Program-made: the position numbers and the translations under genes
From: an uncultured Eubacteriales bacterium
Lineage (GTDB): Bacteria > Bacillota > Clostridia > Oscillospirales > CAG-382
Direction: 5' to 3'
Length of the DNA stretch: 64,000 nucleotides
Assembly (NCBI GenBank): GCA_934444645.1
Contig: CAKSCV010000012.1
Span: forward strand, 12,089 to 76,088
Shown here: positions 17,892-26,358 of the stretch, in pieces
Layout of the letters: every line of letters starts with the position of its first letter
Position numbering within the stretch: the stretch's first letter is position 1
The notes under the pieces: generated by a model
Databases searched by the model: none
What the model was told of the DNA's origin: nothing
Seen by the model: the letters and a program-made list of their open reading frames with translations, nothing else

Positions 17892-18601
17892 TTTGCCACC
17901 TCAATCGCTTTTTCAAGCGAGATCGCCTTTGTATAGTACGCCTTGCCGACAATCGCGCCGTAAATGCCTAAAGCTTTGAGCTTTTTTATATCGTCAAGGC
18001 TGCTCACACCGCCCGACGCGATGATGTTGGTATCGAATTTTTCCGACAGCTCCTTGTATAGACCGACGTTTGTGCCCTGCATGGCACCGTCCTTGGAAAC
18101 GTCGGTGCAAATCACGGTTTTAACGCCGATATTCTGCATTTTCTCACAGAATTCGAACGGCGTAAACGTACTCAAAGCCGTCCAGCCTTTGATGGCGACA
18201 AAGCCGTCCTTGATATCGATGCCCACCGCAATCTTATCGCCGTATATCCGAACCGCACTTCTTAAAAATTCCTCATCCTTCACCGCCGCCGTGCCGAGAA
18301 TGACGCGTCCCACGCCGGCCTTGATGTATGTTTCCACCGTTTCAAGCGTGCGGATGCCGCCGCCGACTTCGGTAAAAAGCGCCGTGTTCTGCACAATGTT
18401 TTCGATCGTGCCGATGTTCGGCGTTTCACCCGTTTTCGCTCCCTCAAGGTCTACCACGTGCAAAAACGCCGCGCCCGCCTTTTCAAAATCCTTAGCGATT
18501 TCAAGCGGATGGTCGCTGTAAACCGTCATCTTCCGATAATCGCCCTTCAAGAGCCGAACCGCTTTGCCGTCATACAAATCGATCGCAGGAAAAATATGCA
18601 T
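17888..18601 (-). CDS. hisA: ProFAR isomerase HisA
   Basis: Amadori isomerase of histidine synthesis (ProFAR to PRFAR), a half-barrel relative of HisF. Landmarks: MHIFPAIDLYDGKAVRLLKG with the catalytic Asp, HVVDLEGAKTGE, VGGGIRTLETVETY, and the second Asp in CTDVSKDGAMQGTN. The second of two close ATGs (18601) is chosen: AGGAGG ends 7 bases before it, whereas the ATG at 18607 directly abuts that site. It overlaps hisF by 4 bases. Confidence 0.95.
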   Translation of the reverse strand: MHIFPAIDLYDGKAVRLLKGDYRKMTVYSDHPLEIAKDFEKAGAAFLHVVDLEGAKTGETPNIGTIENIVQNTALFTEVGGGIRTLETVETYIKAGVGRVILGTAAVKDEEFLRSAVRIYGDKIAVGIDIKDGFVAIKGWTALSTFTPFEFCEKMQNIGVKTVICTDVSKDGAMQGTNVGLYKELSEKFDTNIIASGGVSSLDDIKKLKALGIYGAIVGKAYYTKAISLEKAIEVAK

Positions 18602-18603
18602 AT

Positions 18604-19221
18604 TCATCCCTCCTTTTCGCAAAAGGCACGCAAAATGGCAAGTCCCGTCTTTCCGCTTTTTTCGGGATGGAACTGACATCCGTACACATTTCCGTTCTGC
18701 ACCGCGGCAGTGAGCTTCGCACCGTATTCCGCGTTTGCAATCACGCTTTCTTCGCAATCTGCCGCATAATACGAATGGACAAAATACACAAAATCGCCGT
18801 CGCTTATATACTTGAAAATTTCGCTTTTCTTATCGGTAAATTCCAACGAATTCCAGCCGATATGCGGCACTTTCAGCGTTTTTCCGATTTTGTCGGCGAT
18901 CGGGCGGATCTCGCCCTTGATAAGCCCAAGTCCCGCGTGCTCGCCGTATTCAAAGCTTTTGTCAAACAAAAGCTGCATACCGAGGCAAATTCCAAGCATC
19001 GGCTTGCCTTTTTTTACCTCCGAAACGAGCACCTCGTCAAGCTGCGCATCTTTTAACTTTTTTATCGCGTCGCCGAACGCGCCCACACCGGGAAGTAAGA
19101 TTTTATCCGCGCTTTTGATTTTTTCACGGTCGCCCGTCACGCATACGTCCGCACCGACATAAGCAAGCGACCGGCTCAGTGAAAAAAGATTTCCAACGCC
19201 GTAATCGACAATTGCAATCAT
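18604..19221 (-). CDS. hisH: Imidazole glycerol phosphate synthase glutaminase subunit HisH
   Basis: Class I glutamine amidotransferase that feeds ammonia to HisF. Landmarks: MIAIVDYGVGNLFSLSRSL, oxyanion region LPGVGAFGDAI, nucleophile Cys in GICLGMQLLFD, and His/Glu of GCQFHPEKSG. 205 residues. The open frame runs further upstream, but ATG 19221 shares one base with the hisB stop (TGATG) and has AGGGAG before it. Confidence 0.96.
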   Translation of the reverse strand: MIAIVDYGVGNLFSLSRSLAYVGADVCVTGDREKIKSADKILLPGVGAFGDAIKKLKDAQLDEVLVSEVKKGKPMLGICLGMQLLFDKSFEYGEHAGLGLIKGEIRPIADKIGKTLKVPHIGWNSLEFTDKKSEIFKYISDGDFVYFVHSYYAADCEESVIANAEYGAKLTAAVQNGNVYGCQFHPEKSGKTGLAILRAFCEKEG

Positions 19222-19808
19222 CAAAGCACTCCCTTTGTTGATAAGATTTCGTCTTTGAACGCGCCGTCGATTTTGACCGCACCCGATAAGGTGCGCGCAA
19301 ACGACTTGAAAGCGCCCTCGATGATGTGGTGCGAATTGGTTCCCGAAAGCTGTCGTATATGAAGCGTGCATTTTGCATTTCGCACAAACGCCGCAAAAAA
19401 CTCCTCGCAAAGCTCGGTGTCAAACGTGCCGACTTTTTCGGTGGGAATGGCAAGCGCATACGAGAGATGTGCCCGTCCCGACAAATCGACGGCTGTCAAA
19501 ATAAGAGACTCATCCATCGGGAGAATGGTGTCGGCATAGCGCGTAATACCTTTTTTGTCGCCGAGTGCTTTATAAAAAGTTTCACCGAGCGCAATGCCGA
19601 TATCCTCCACCGTGTGATGGTCGTCCACATAGGTGTCGCCGACACAGGAAAGCGTCAAATCAAAATGTGCGTGCTTTGCAAAAAGCGTCAGCATGTGCTC
19701 CAAAAAGCCGCAGCCGCATTGGATTTCCGCCTTTCCGCTTCCGTCAAGATTTAACGAAAGGCTTATGTCCGTTTCGTTTGTTTTACGCCGGATTTCTGCC
19801 GTTCTCAT
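19221..19808 (-). CDS. hisB: Imidazoleglycerol-phosphate dehydratase
   Basis: Mn-dependent dehydration of IGP to imidazole acetol phosphate. Landmarks: GCGFLEHMLTLFAKHAHFDL, VDDHHTVEDIGIALGE (metal histidines), RAHLSYAL, FFAAFVRNAKCTLHI and GTNSHHIIEGAFKSFAR. 195 residues, the monofunctional form without a phosphatase domain. Its start overlaps the hisC stop by 4 bases. Confidence 0.96.
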   Translation of the reverse strand: MRTAEIRRKTNETDISLSLNLDGSGKAEIQCGCGFLEHMLTLFAKHAHFDLTLSCVGDTYVDDHHTVEDIGIALGETFYKALGDKKGITRYADTILPMDESLILTAVDLSGRAHLSYALAIPTEKVGTFDTELCEEFFAAFVRNAKCTLHIRQLSGTNSHHIIEGAFKSFARTLSGAVKIDGAFKDEILSTKGVL

Positions 19809-20872
19809 GCCGTTTCCTCCTCGATAATTTCCTTGATTTTTTCGATAAGCACCGCCATTTCTTCCGTTGTGCCGACGGTGATCCGGTTAAAATCTTTGAT
19901 TCGCTCGCCGTTAAAATGGCGTACCAGAATGCCCTTTTCTTTCAGCTTTTGATACATTTTTTCGCCGCTTATGGCGGGATGCTTTGCAAAAATAAAATTC
20001 GCCGAAGAATCGGTCATTTCAAAGCCGAGCTGTTTCAGTTCGTTCTGCACGGCGCCGCGCAGTGCTATGATTTTCCTGCAGTTTTCACGTGTATATTCTT
20101 CGTCATCCAGAATTCCCTCGCCGAGTGCCATGGTCATGGCGTTGATGTTGTAGGGATTTGTGGAAAACCGCACCGTGTTTAAGTCGGCAATCAGGCTTTT
20201 GCAGGCAATCCCGAAGCCAAGCCGTGCACCTGCCGCCGAACGCGATTTGGAAAAGGTTTGCGTCACCAAAAGATTGTCGTATGTGTGTATCAGCGAAACC
20301 GCGCTTTCACCGCCGAAATCAACATAAGCCTCATCGATCACAACGATGTTTTCAGGATTGTTTTTCACGATCTCTTCAACCTCTGAAAGCGTAAGCGCGA
20401 TGCCGGTCGGCGCGTTGGGATTGGCAAGAAAAACCGTCGCGTTTGCATGAAAATAATCCGCGATGTTTACGCCGAAATTGTTCCCAAGCGGGATTTTTCG
20501 GTACGGCACGCCGTTGTAATCGGCGAAAACCTCATAAAACCCATAGGTTATATCGGGAAAGACCGCTTCTTTTTCCTTGTCACAAAACGCGGCAAACGCG
20601 AAGTTCAGAATCTCATCCGAGCCGTTGACCGCCATGACCTCCTCTTTTGCAACACCGATTTGTTTTGCAAAGGCTTCGTCCAAAGCCGTGCAATCCGGGT
20701 CCGGATAAAGCATCAGACGGTTTAGGATACCCGCTACTCTTGAAAGTGCCTTGTCCGACGGCGGAAACGGCGATTCGTTTGTATTTAACTTGATATATGC
20801 TTTATCCTGCGGCTGCTCGCCCGGCGTATACGGAATCAGCTTTTCGAATTTCTGCGACATAAATCTGCTCAT
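19805..20872 (-). CDS. hisC: Histidinol-phosphate aminotransferase
   Basis: PLP enzyme of fold type I that makes histidinol phosphate from imidazole acetol phosphate and glutamate. Landmarks: LNTNESPFPPSDKAL, NGSDEILNFAF, FLANPNAPTG, VIDEAYVDFGGESA, and the PLP lysine in TFSKSRSAAGARLGFGI. 355 residues, typical. The operon context supports HisC rather than another family I aminotransferase. It lies 3 bases after hisD. Confidence 0.95.
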   Translation of the reverse strand: MSRFMSQKFEKLIPYTPGEQPQDKAYIKLNTNESPFPPSDKALSRVAGILNRLMLYPDPDCTALDEAFAKQIGVAKEEVMAVNGSDEILNFAFAAFCDKEKEAVFPDITYGFYEVFADYNGVPYRKIPLGNNFGVNIADYFHANATVFLANPNAPTGIALTLSEVEEIVKNNPENIVVIDEAYVDFGGESAVSLIHTYDNLLVTQTFSKSRSAAGARLGFGIACKSLIADLNTVRFSTNPYNINAMTMALGEGILDDEEYTRENCRKIIALRGAVQNELKQLGFEMTDSSANFIFAKHPAISGEKMYQKLKEKGILVRHFNGERIKDFNRITVGTTEEMAVLIEKIKEIIEEETA

Positions 20873-20875
20873 GCT

Positions 20876-22150
20876 TCATTCCTCAAATCGTATGACCGCG
20901 CTTTTTGCGTGTGCCGTAAGACCCTCTTGTTCGGCAAAATACGCAACATCATATGCCACTTTTCCAAGTGCCTCCGCGGTGTAGTACGTGTACTGCGTTT
21001 TTTTCACAAAATCGTCCACCGAAAGCGGACTGGAGAATTTTGCCGTGCCGCTTGTCGGCAATGTGTGGTTGGCGCCGGCAAGGTAGTCGCCTAACGCTTC
21101 GGGACAGTTTTTGCCCATGAACACCGAGCCTGCGTGACGGATCTCGTCCAGATAATCGAACGGATTGTCCACACAAAGCTCCAAATGCTCGGGTGCAATT
21201 TCATTTGCAATATCAATCGCCGTTCGGATATTCTCCGCAACAATGATTTTACCGTTGTTGTCAATGGACGCACGCGCAATTTCCGCCCGTTCCAGTAACG
21301 GAATCTGAACTTCAAGCTCCTTTTGAACCTCTTCGGCCACCTTTGCCGAGGTCGTCACCAAAACCGCGCTTGCCAGTTTGTCATGCTCGGCCTGCGAGAG
21401 AAGGTCGGCAGCCGCATATTTCGGATTGACCGTTTCATCGGCAATAATCAAAATTTCGCTCGGTCCCGCCACCATATCGATGGAAACCAAGCCGAAAACC
21501 TGCTTTTTCGCCTCAGCGACATACGCGTTTCCCGGTCCGACGATTTTGTCCGCTTTCGGAATGCTCTCGGTGCCGTAGGCAAGCGCCGCAATCGCCTGTG
21601 CGCCGCCGACCTTGAAAATTTTGTCAATGCCGGCAATGTATGCCGCCGCAAGAATGACCGGGTTGACGCTGCCGTCGGGACGCGGAGGCGTGACCATCAC
21701 AAGATTTTTCACGCCGGCAATTTTGGCCGGAATGGCGTCCATCAAAACCGTGGACGGATACGCCGCCGTGCCGCCCGGAACATAAAGCCCGGCGCAGTCG
21801 ACGGGAATGATCTTTTGGCCGGTTACAATGCCGCTTTCGTCGTTGATGATAAAGCTTGTGCGGACTTGCTTCTCGTGAAATTTCCGGATATTGGCCGCCG
21901 CTTTTTTTAATATGTTTATGAATCTTTCGTCCACGGCTTTTACCGCGTTTTCCATTTCTTCGGCACTGACGGCAAACGACGAAAGCTTGGCTTTATCAAA
22001 CCTTTCACAGTATTCAAACAGAGCCTTGTCGCCGTTTCTTTTCACGTTCCCGATGATTTCGGAAACGATTCCTTCAACGTTTGTTTTCTCGTTTGTGCGC
22101 GCGAAAACAGCGTTGTTTTCAACCTCGCCGTATTTTAGGATCTTAATCAT
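20876..22150 (-). CDS. hisD: Histidinol dehydrogenase
   Basis: Zn-dependent, NAD-dependent oxidation of histidinol to histidine in two steps. Landmarks: VPGGTAAYPSTVLM, the cysteine-free family core KVGGAQAIAALAYGTESIPK, VGPGNAYVAEAKK, MVAGPSEILIIADE, LLSQAEHDKLASAV, EHLELCVDNP and NHTLPTSGTAKFSSPLSVDDF. 424 residues. It overlaps hisG by 8 bases. Confidence 0.97.
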   Translation of the reverse strand: MIKILKYGEVENNAVFARTNEKTNVEGIVSEIIGNVKRNGDKALFEYCERFDKAKLSSFAVSAEEMENAVKAVDERFINILKKAAANIRKFHEKQVRTSFIINDESGIVTGQKIIPVDCAGLYVPGGTAAYPSTVLMDAIPAKIAGVKNLVMVTPPRPDGSVNPVILAAAYIAGIDKIFKVGGAQAIAALAYGTESIPKADKIVGPGNAYVAEAKKQVFGLVSIDMVAGPSEILIIADETVNPKYAAADLLSQAEHDKLASAVLVTTSAKVAEEVQKELEVQIPLLERAEIARASIDNNGKIIVAENIRTAIDIANEIAPEHLELCVDNPFDYLDEIRHAGSVFMGKNCPEALGDYLAGANHTLPTSGTAKFSSPLSVDDFVKKTQYTYYTAEALGKVAYDVAYFAEQEGLTAHAKSAVIRFEE

Positions 22151-22772
22151 GCTTTACCTCCAGATGTGCTGCGATAGTTTCAATGATATCGGTGTTGAAT
22201 TTGAAGCTCGACTTGTTCGCAATCAGCCGTGCGCTGACGGGAAAAATTTTTTCGATCACTTCCAGATTGTTTTCCTTTAGGGTCGTACCCGTTTCCACAA
22301 TATCCACAATCACGTCCGAAAGCCCCAAGATCGGCGCGATTTCAATCGAACCGTTTAAGTGAATGATGTCAATATCCCGCCCTTTTGCGTTGTAATACCG
22401 CTTTGCACAGTTTGAAAATTTCGTTGCAACCCGAAGCGTTTTGCGGTTTTCGTCAAAAAAGTCTTTTTTTGCCGCAACGCACATCGCGCATTTGCCGATA
22501 TTTAAATCTAAAAGCTCGTATACCTCCGGCTCATATTCAAGCAAGATATCCTTGCCTGCAACACCGATATCCGCCGCGCCGCGCTCCACATAAATCGAAA
22601 CATCCGACGGTTTTACCCAAAAATAACGAATCTTTTTATCGGGATTTTCAAAAATGAGCTTTCTTGTGTCATCCAAAACCGACGGACACTCAAAGCCGGC
22701 TCTTTCAAACATTTTATAAACCTTTTCGCCGAGTCTTCCTTTCGGAAGCGCGATATTCAAAAAATCACTCAA
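22143..22772 (-). CDS. hisG: ATP phosphoribosyltransferase catalytic subunit, short form
   Basis: First committed step of histidine synthesis. Landmarks: LNIALPKGRLGEKVYKMFERAG, VSIYVERGAADIGVAGKDIL, and the PRPP loop ILGLSDVIVDIVETGTTLKEN (given here as the short-form C-terminus without the regulatory ACT-like domain). The short form needs HisZ, which is encoded just upstream. TTG 22772 is chosen (protein then begins MSDFLNIALPKG) because GGAG precedes it; the frame could extend to a TTG at 22796 that has no ribosome binding site. It overlaps hisZ by 8 bases either way or more. Confidence 0.94.
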   Translation of the reverse strand: MSDFLNIALPKGRLGEKVYKMFERAGFECPSVLDDTRKLIFENPDKKIRYFWVKPSDVSIYVERGAADIGVAGKDILLEYEPEVYELLDLNIGKCAMCVAAKKDFFDENRKTLRVATKFSNCAKRYYNAKGRDIDIIHLNGSIEIAPILGLSDVIVDIVETGTTLKENNLEVIEKIFPVSARLIANKSSFKFNTDIIETIAAHLEVKHD

Positions 22773-23871
22773 GTCTCTCCAAGCCTCCGTTTTCAAATTT
22801 ATAAAGCGACCGATACCGCAGATTCTGCGGCAGCTTCTTTTGTGCCGAAACGCTGATGTTTTTCTCCGTCAGCGCAGCAAGCGCGTCTTTAAGCACCTTT
22901 GCGTCTGCCGTTTCATCGTACAAAACAAGCGCGCCGACATCATATTTTTCCTCGTCATCCGGCAGCCGTTCGAGAAGGTCGAGATACACGGCAAACCCGA
23001 TCGCATTGGAATTCCGTTTCATTTTTCGCATAAGACCGTCATATTGGCCGCCCGACAAAATGCCCGTAGGAATGGTATGGATAAAGCCCTTGAACACAAT
23101 TCCGTTGTAATAACTCAAATCGTGAATCACCGAAAAATCGAAACGGATTCTTGCTTCAAGTCCGCTGTTTTCAAAATAGGCGGCGATTTTTTCAAGCTCG
23201 GTCACATACGGCGAAATCTTGTCAAAATCAATCTCTTTGAGTGCTGTAACAACTTTTTTCATATTGCCGTAAAGCGACGCGGTCTTCACAAGGATATCGG
23301 CCGCTTTTTCGTCAGCGTTTTCCGCCGCACAAATGCGTTTGATTCCCTGAACGTTTTTTTCGCCGAGACATTTCCAAATCTCCTTTTCAGCGTCAGGTGA
23401 AACCGAAAGTGCCTTGATTTCCTCCGAAATCAGCTCCATATGGGAAATATCGAGAATGAAATCCTCCGAAATGCTCTCAAGGCTTTTTGCTGCCAGAAAA
23501 AGCGTTTCACAGATGATATACTCGTCCACATCGCCAAGGCATTCAAGGCCGGTCTGCATGATTTCCTTGAACGACTGCGTCCCTTTTGAGACACGGTAAA
23601 CGTTTTCGTTGTAGTAGACCTTTTTCACCGAGCCGGTGATGTCGGTGCTGTCCTTGATGATGGAAAGCGTAACATCCGGTTTTAACGCCATGAGAACGCC
23701 GTTGGTATCGGTGAACGTGATGATGCTGTCCGACACGAGAAAATCCTTGTTGCGCGTATATAGATCGTATTCCTCAAACCGGCTCATCTTAAACGGACGG
23801 TAGCCGTAGCTTTCGTATAAATTACGCAATTTGAAAATCGCTTTTTCTTCGCTTCGCAAAATGTAATCCAT
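22765..23871 (-). CDS. hisZ: ATP phosphoribosyltransferase regulatory subunit HisZ
   Basis: Histidyl-tRNA-synthetase-like protein that binds short HisG and confers histidine feedback control. Class II synthetase-like core: YGYRPFKMSRFEEYDLYTR, LMALKPDVTLSIIKDS, VYYNENVYRVS, MQTGLECLGDVDEYIICETL and GILSGGQYDGLMRKM. At 368 residues it lacks the anticodon-binding domain of true HisRS. ATG 23871 (MDYILRSEE) has AGGGAG nine bases upstream; an in-frame ATG 21 bases earlier would overlap the regulator gene. It directly follows the YerC/HisR gene. Confidence 0.93.
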   Translation of the reverse strand: MDYILRSEEKAIFKLRNLYESYGYRPFKMSRFEEYDLYTRNKDFLVSDSIITFTDTNGVLMALKPDVTLSIIKDSTDITGSVKKVYYNENVYRVSKGTQSFKEIMQTGLECLGDVDEYIICETLFLAAKSLESISEDFILDISHMELISEEIKALSVSPDAEKEIWKCLGEKNVQGIKRICAAENADEKAADILVKTASLYGNMKKVVTALKEIDFDKISPYVTELEKIAAYFENSGLEARIRFDFSVIHDLSYYNGIVFKGFIHTIPTGILSGGQYDGLMRKMKRNSNAIGFAVYLDLLERLPDDEEKYDVGALVLYDETADAKVLKDALAALTEKNISVSAQKKLPQNLRYRSLYKFENGGLERLE

Positions 23872-23872
23872 G

Positions 23873-24166
23873 TTAATTTTCTCCCTCTTCAAGCCTTTGG
23901 AGCACCGCCTGATAGCCGCCCGTGCCGTAGGTGAAGCATTGCTTCACGCGGCTTACCGTCGCAGTGCTTGCACCGGTTTCTTTGGAAATCTCCGTATAGC
24001 TTTTGTTCTGCCGCAAAAGCTTGGCAACCTCCAACCGCTGTGAAAGCGTTTGGATTTCTTTTACGGTGCATATATCTTCAAAAAAATCGTAGCATTCCTC
24101 CACGCTTTTTAAGGTCAGAATCGCCTCAAAAAGCGTATCGGTGAATGCCGTATACTTCTTTTCCAT
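23873..24166 (-). CDS. hisR: YerC/HisR family TrpR-like repressor
   Basis: A TrpR-superfamily helix-turn-helix protein of about 97 residues. Landmarks: LKSVEECYDFFEDICTVKEIQTLSQRLEVAKLL and the HTH YTEISKETGASTATVSRVKQC (each longer than a single repeat of the motif; read as two helices). YerC-type proteins at the head of his operons have been described as histidine-responsive repressors (HisR). Being first in the operon it probably regulates its own transcript. The start is ATG 24166 or GTG 24175; neither has ideal ribosome-binding spacing. A dyad lies over the promoter just upstream. Confidence 0.9.
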   Translation of the reverse strand: MEKKYTAFTDTLFEAILTLKSVEECYDFFEDICTVKEIQTLSQRLEVAKLLRQNKSYTEISKETGASTATVSRVKQCFTYGTGGYQAVLQRLEEGEN

Positions 24167-24202
24167 CTGTTCCACGTTCCTCTTAAAGAAAGCTTCTTGT
24201 TG

Positions 24203-24234
24203 CTTTATTATATTATCACGTTAAAACAATAAAG
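24203..24234. promoter_or_regulatory. Imperfect dyad over the his promoter, candidate HisR operator
   Basis: A 32-bp imperfect palindrome, with outer arms CTTTATT (24203-24209) and AATAAAG (24228-24234) and further symmetric matches inside. It covers the spacer and -10 of the his promoter, the right place for a repressor encoded by the first gene of the operon. The assignment to HisR is inference from position. Confidence 0.55.
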
Positions 24235-24238
24235 TCAA
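24207..24238 (-). promoter_or_regulatory. Sigma-A promoter of the his operon
   Basis: Read on the - strand: TTGACT (24238-24233), 17 bases, then TAATAT (24215-24210); an overlapping TATAAT is at 24212-24207. It lies about 45 bases before the hisR start, and is the only good promoter upstream of the ten his genes. Confidence 0.7.
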
Positions 24239-24299
24239 GTGGTGTCACAAAGAATTTACAAAAATACAATGCGTTTTTTGTAAACACGCGCGGGTTGTA

Positions 24300-24400
24300 T
24301 CCGCCGCAGCATGTCCGACAGCACCCAGCTCCTAATATCCGTGTGTATAAGAGCAGTTTTCATAAGACCTGTGATCGAAACAACGGAAATGAGCCAAATC
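24300..24400 (-). pseudogene. Fragment of an agrC-like sensor kinase gene
   Basis: The - strand reads LLIWLISVVSITGLMKTALI followed by HTDIRSWVLSDML. This matches the last membrane segments of the intact kinase at 43179-44480 (IVIPLISVVSITGLMKIALV then HTDVMSYVLSGML). The DNA is also clearly similar over about 65 bases (24330-24397 against 43924-43990). No start, kinase domain or further similarity remains, so this is a small leftover of a second agr-type kinase gene. Confidence 0.75.
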
Positions 24401-24403
24401 AAT

Positions 24404-24454
24404 AAAGCGGCAGACAAGGACGTCCTGTTTAAGACGCCTTTGTCTGCCGCTTTT
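24404..24454. terminator. Long hairpin, probable bidirectional terminator
   Basis: AAAGCGGCAGACAAGG pairs with CCTTTGTCTGCCGCTTT with one bulge, and the stem continues inside as ACGTC/GACGC. It is followed by TTTT on the + strand. It sits just after the agrC-like fragment. From 24455 to 24613 no gene can be supported. Confidence 0.55.
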
Positions 24455-24613
24455 CTGTGCAAAAATGATTATGGCTGTATTATAATCGGAATCATTCTTG
24501 CTGTCAATGGCTTTTTTGAAATTTGTTGTTCAGACACAAAAACTTGTTTCAAAATTTGTGCTGAAGCACATAAGTTGAGCTGGATATTGTGATCGACCCG
24601 AAAAAGCAACTAT

Positions 24614-24901
24614 TCAAAAGGCTCCCGAATGCCACTTCCTCCGGGAGCCTTTTGGGGGATTATAAAAGCTTACATCAACCGTGAGTGTGCCGTTCGGGCT
24701 GAAGGTGGTGCCGCTGTCGCCCTGCATGATGCCGTATTCGTAGGCATCTTTGACGCTGGCGGCATACCATTCGCCGGACGGAACATCCGTGAACATACCG
24801 TCTGTGTAATCCTTGCTCTTGGCAAAGTCGGCGTGAACGCACGTAGCAAGCGTGAGTGCAGCTGTAAGGCCGGCTGCCAATAACATAAATTTGTTCTTCA
24901 T
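24614..24901 (-). pseudogene. Truncated S-layer-homology protein gene
   Basis: The start is intact: AAAGGAG then ATG 24901, a signal peptide (MKNKFMLLAAGLTAALTLAT) and the first part of an SLH domain (FTDVPSGEWYAASVKDAYEY and GIMQGDSGTTFSPNGTLT). The SLH repeat then breaks off and the frame runs through the stem of a transcription terminator to a stop after 95 residues. The full protein would carry two or three SLH repeats and usually an enzymatic or Ig-like part. Most of the gene was therefore lost by deletion next to its own terminator. A short secreted SLH-like peptide might still be made. Confidence 0.7.
24616..24653. terminator. Bidirectional terminator at the end of the SLH remnant
   Basis: AAAAGGCTCCCG (24616-24627) pairs perfectly with CGGGAGCCTTTT (24642-24653), 12 bp with a 14-base loop. 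T runs flank both ends. It lies within the last codons of the truncated SLH frame. Confidence 0.75.
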
Positions 24902-25062
24902 TGATAGCTCCTTTTGGATTGTTTGGGTTTGTTTATCCTACAGTATAAACAACCGGTTCCGGGCGATCGCTCGAAACCGGTCGAAAAGGAGAGAGTACAG
25001 ACTGATTTTCATCTGTACGTTTATGGAAAATTCCGCTTATTACGAAGCGCGGCTTTATGCTA

Positions 25063-25092
25063 TACACAAATTTTGCAATAATATGCACAAAT
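25063..25092. promoter_or_regulatory. Tandem 9-bp repeat site (copy 1), 21-bp period
   Basis: TACACAAAT (25063-25071) and TGCACAAAT (25084-25092) are direct repeats 21 bp apart. The same site occurs upstream of the glycosidase gene and twice upstream of agrB. Here it sits directly at the glycosidase stop codon, about 160 bases upstream of the truncated SLH gene on the - strand. The 190 bases between that gene and the glycosidase contain two short dyads (around 24952-24980 and 24995-25020) and no gene. Confidence 0.55.
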
Positions 25093-26325
25093 TTATTTTT
25101 CCATCGTTTGAGAAGAAACCATTGAAGGCGTGTCACTTTGCTTGTCGTCAAAAGCACGCTTTTCAAAATTCAAAATAAATTCGATGACAAACACGCAGCT
25201 CCAGCTGAAATGGTTGCAATATTGACCTTTTTCGGCTTTGGCATCATAGTTCTCGTAAATATGTTCTTTGTCCTTGGCGCACATGGAAAGAATGGAGGCT
25301 TTTATTTCGTCTGCAACCGCAAAGCCGTAGTTTTTAAGGCCTTTTGCTGCAAAATAAGCAACATTTAACCACGTCGGACCGCGCCAATAATCGAGCGAAT
25401 ATTCCGGGTTATCAAACGATACGGTCGGCATTTTGCCTTCAAAACGCGTTTCGGCGATCTCCGCCATGGCTTTTGCCTGTTCTTCGGAGGCGATACCGAT
25501 ATACAGCGGCATGAAAGAAGCCGGTGAAAGCACGTCGGAAATTTCGTGCGTTAAGCTGTTTGCATCAGAATACCAGCCGTTTTTGCCGTCCCAAAGGTGC
25601 TCGTTGATAAGCGTGCTCATGCGCTCCGCCTTTTCCGACCACATCCTCGCTTCCTCCGGCAAGTTCAGTTCGTTTGCCATATAGCAAAGCGACCGGTAGT
25701 TCATGACCATAAAGCAGTTGAGGTCGATGGCCCACATATCGATAATGTTTTTGTCCCAACGCACCGCGTTGTCCCAGCCGGATTCATAACGGACATGAAG
25801 CTCATAATCCTTGCTGCCCTTGTCCTCGGAATCAAAGTGTAAAAGGCCGTCTCTCATGCGGTTTTCGACCCAATAGGCTTCGTTTTTGACGAGCATGGGA
25901 TAGACTTTTTGCAAAAAATCAAGGGTTTTATCCCGTTTATAGACAATTTCGCATGCCCAACCGAGCACCGGCGGCTTGGAGAATTGATCGACAAGCGTTC
26001 CGTTTTCAAACATAACATCCGGAAACAGACCGTTTTCTTTCTGAAACTGCATAAAGCCGAGAAGAGCTTCTCTGGCCAGTGCGGTGTCCCAGCGTGAAAC
26101 GCCGACTGCGTGGAATGCGCTGTCCCAGTTCCATATGCCGGTAAAAGCACCGGCAAAGCCGGGAAGACTGCGCGCCGGGCTGATACAGCGGTAGGGACTC
26201 CACGGATGCCCGTCGGCTTCGTAGACGTTGTTCATCAATATGGTATAGGCAAGGTTCAATAAACGATTTTCGACCTCGCCGGTTTGCTTTTCGGCATTCA
26301 GCCATTCTTGTTTGGATAAGTACAT
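25093..26325 (-). CDS. GH63-like (six-hairpin) glycoside hydrolase
   Basis: A 410-residue (alpha/alpha)6-barrel protein of the trehalase/glucosidase GH37/GH63 group. Landmarks: FTGIWNWDSAFHAVGVSRWD, SGWDNAVRWDKN, IDLNCFMVMNYRSLCYMA, and YWRGPTWLNVAYFAAKGLKN. There is no signal peptide, so it is probably cytoplasmic and acts on imported oligosaccharides. Exact sugar specificity cannot be read. ATG 26325 has AAGGAG six bases upstream. It is divergent from an araC-type regulator, with a tandem operator-like site between them, suggesting direct control by a sugar or a quorum signal. Confidence 0.83.
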   Translation of the reverse strand: MYLSKQEWLNAEKQTGEVENRLLNLAYTILMNNVYEADGHPWSPYRCISPARSLPGFAGAFTGIWNWDSAFHAVGVSRWDTALAREALLGFMQFQKENGLFPDVMFENGTLVDQFSKPPVLGWACEIVYKRDKTLDFLQKVYPMLVKNEAYWVENRMRDGLLHFDSEDKGSKDYELHVRYESGWDNAVRWDKNIIDMWAIDLNCFMVMNYRSLCYMANELNLPEEARMWSEKAERMSTLINEHLWDGKNGWYSDANSLTHEISDVLSPASFMPLYIGIASEEQAKAMAEIAETRFEGKMPTVSFDNPEYSLDYWRGPTWLNVAYFAAKGLKNYGFAVADEIKASILSMCAKDKEHIYENYDAKAEKGQYCNHFSWSCVFVIEFILNFEKRAFDDKQSDTPSMVSSQTMEK

Positions 26326-26358
26326 AAAGATCTCCTTCTCGATATTTTTCCTTTTAAT

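Noticed and set aside
24933..25166. - strand ORF between the SLH remnant and the glycosidase gene
   Set aside because: Overlaps the glycosidase end and the tandem motif site, no ribosome binding site, no recognisable motif.
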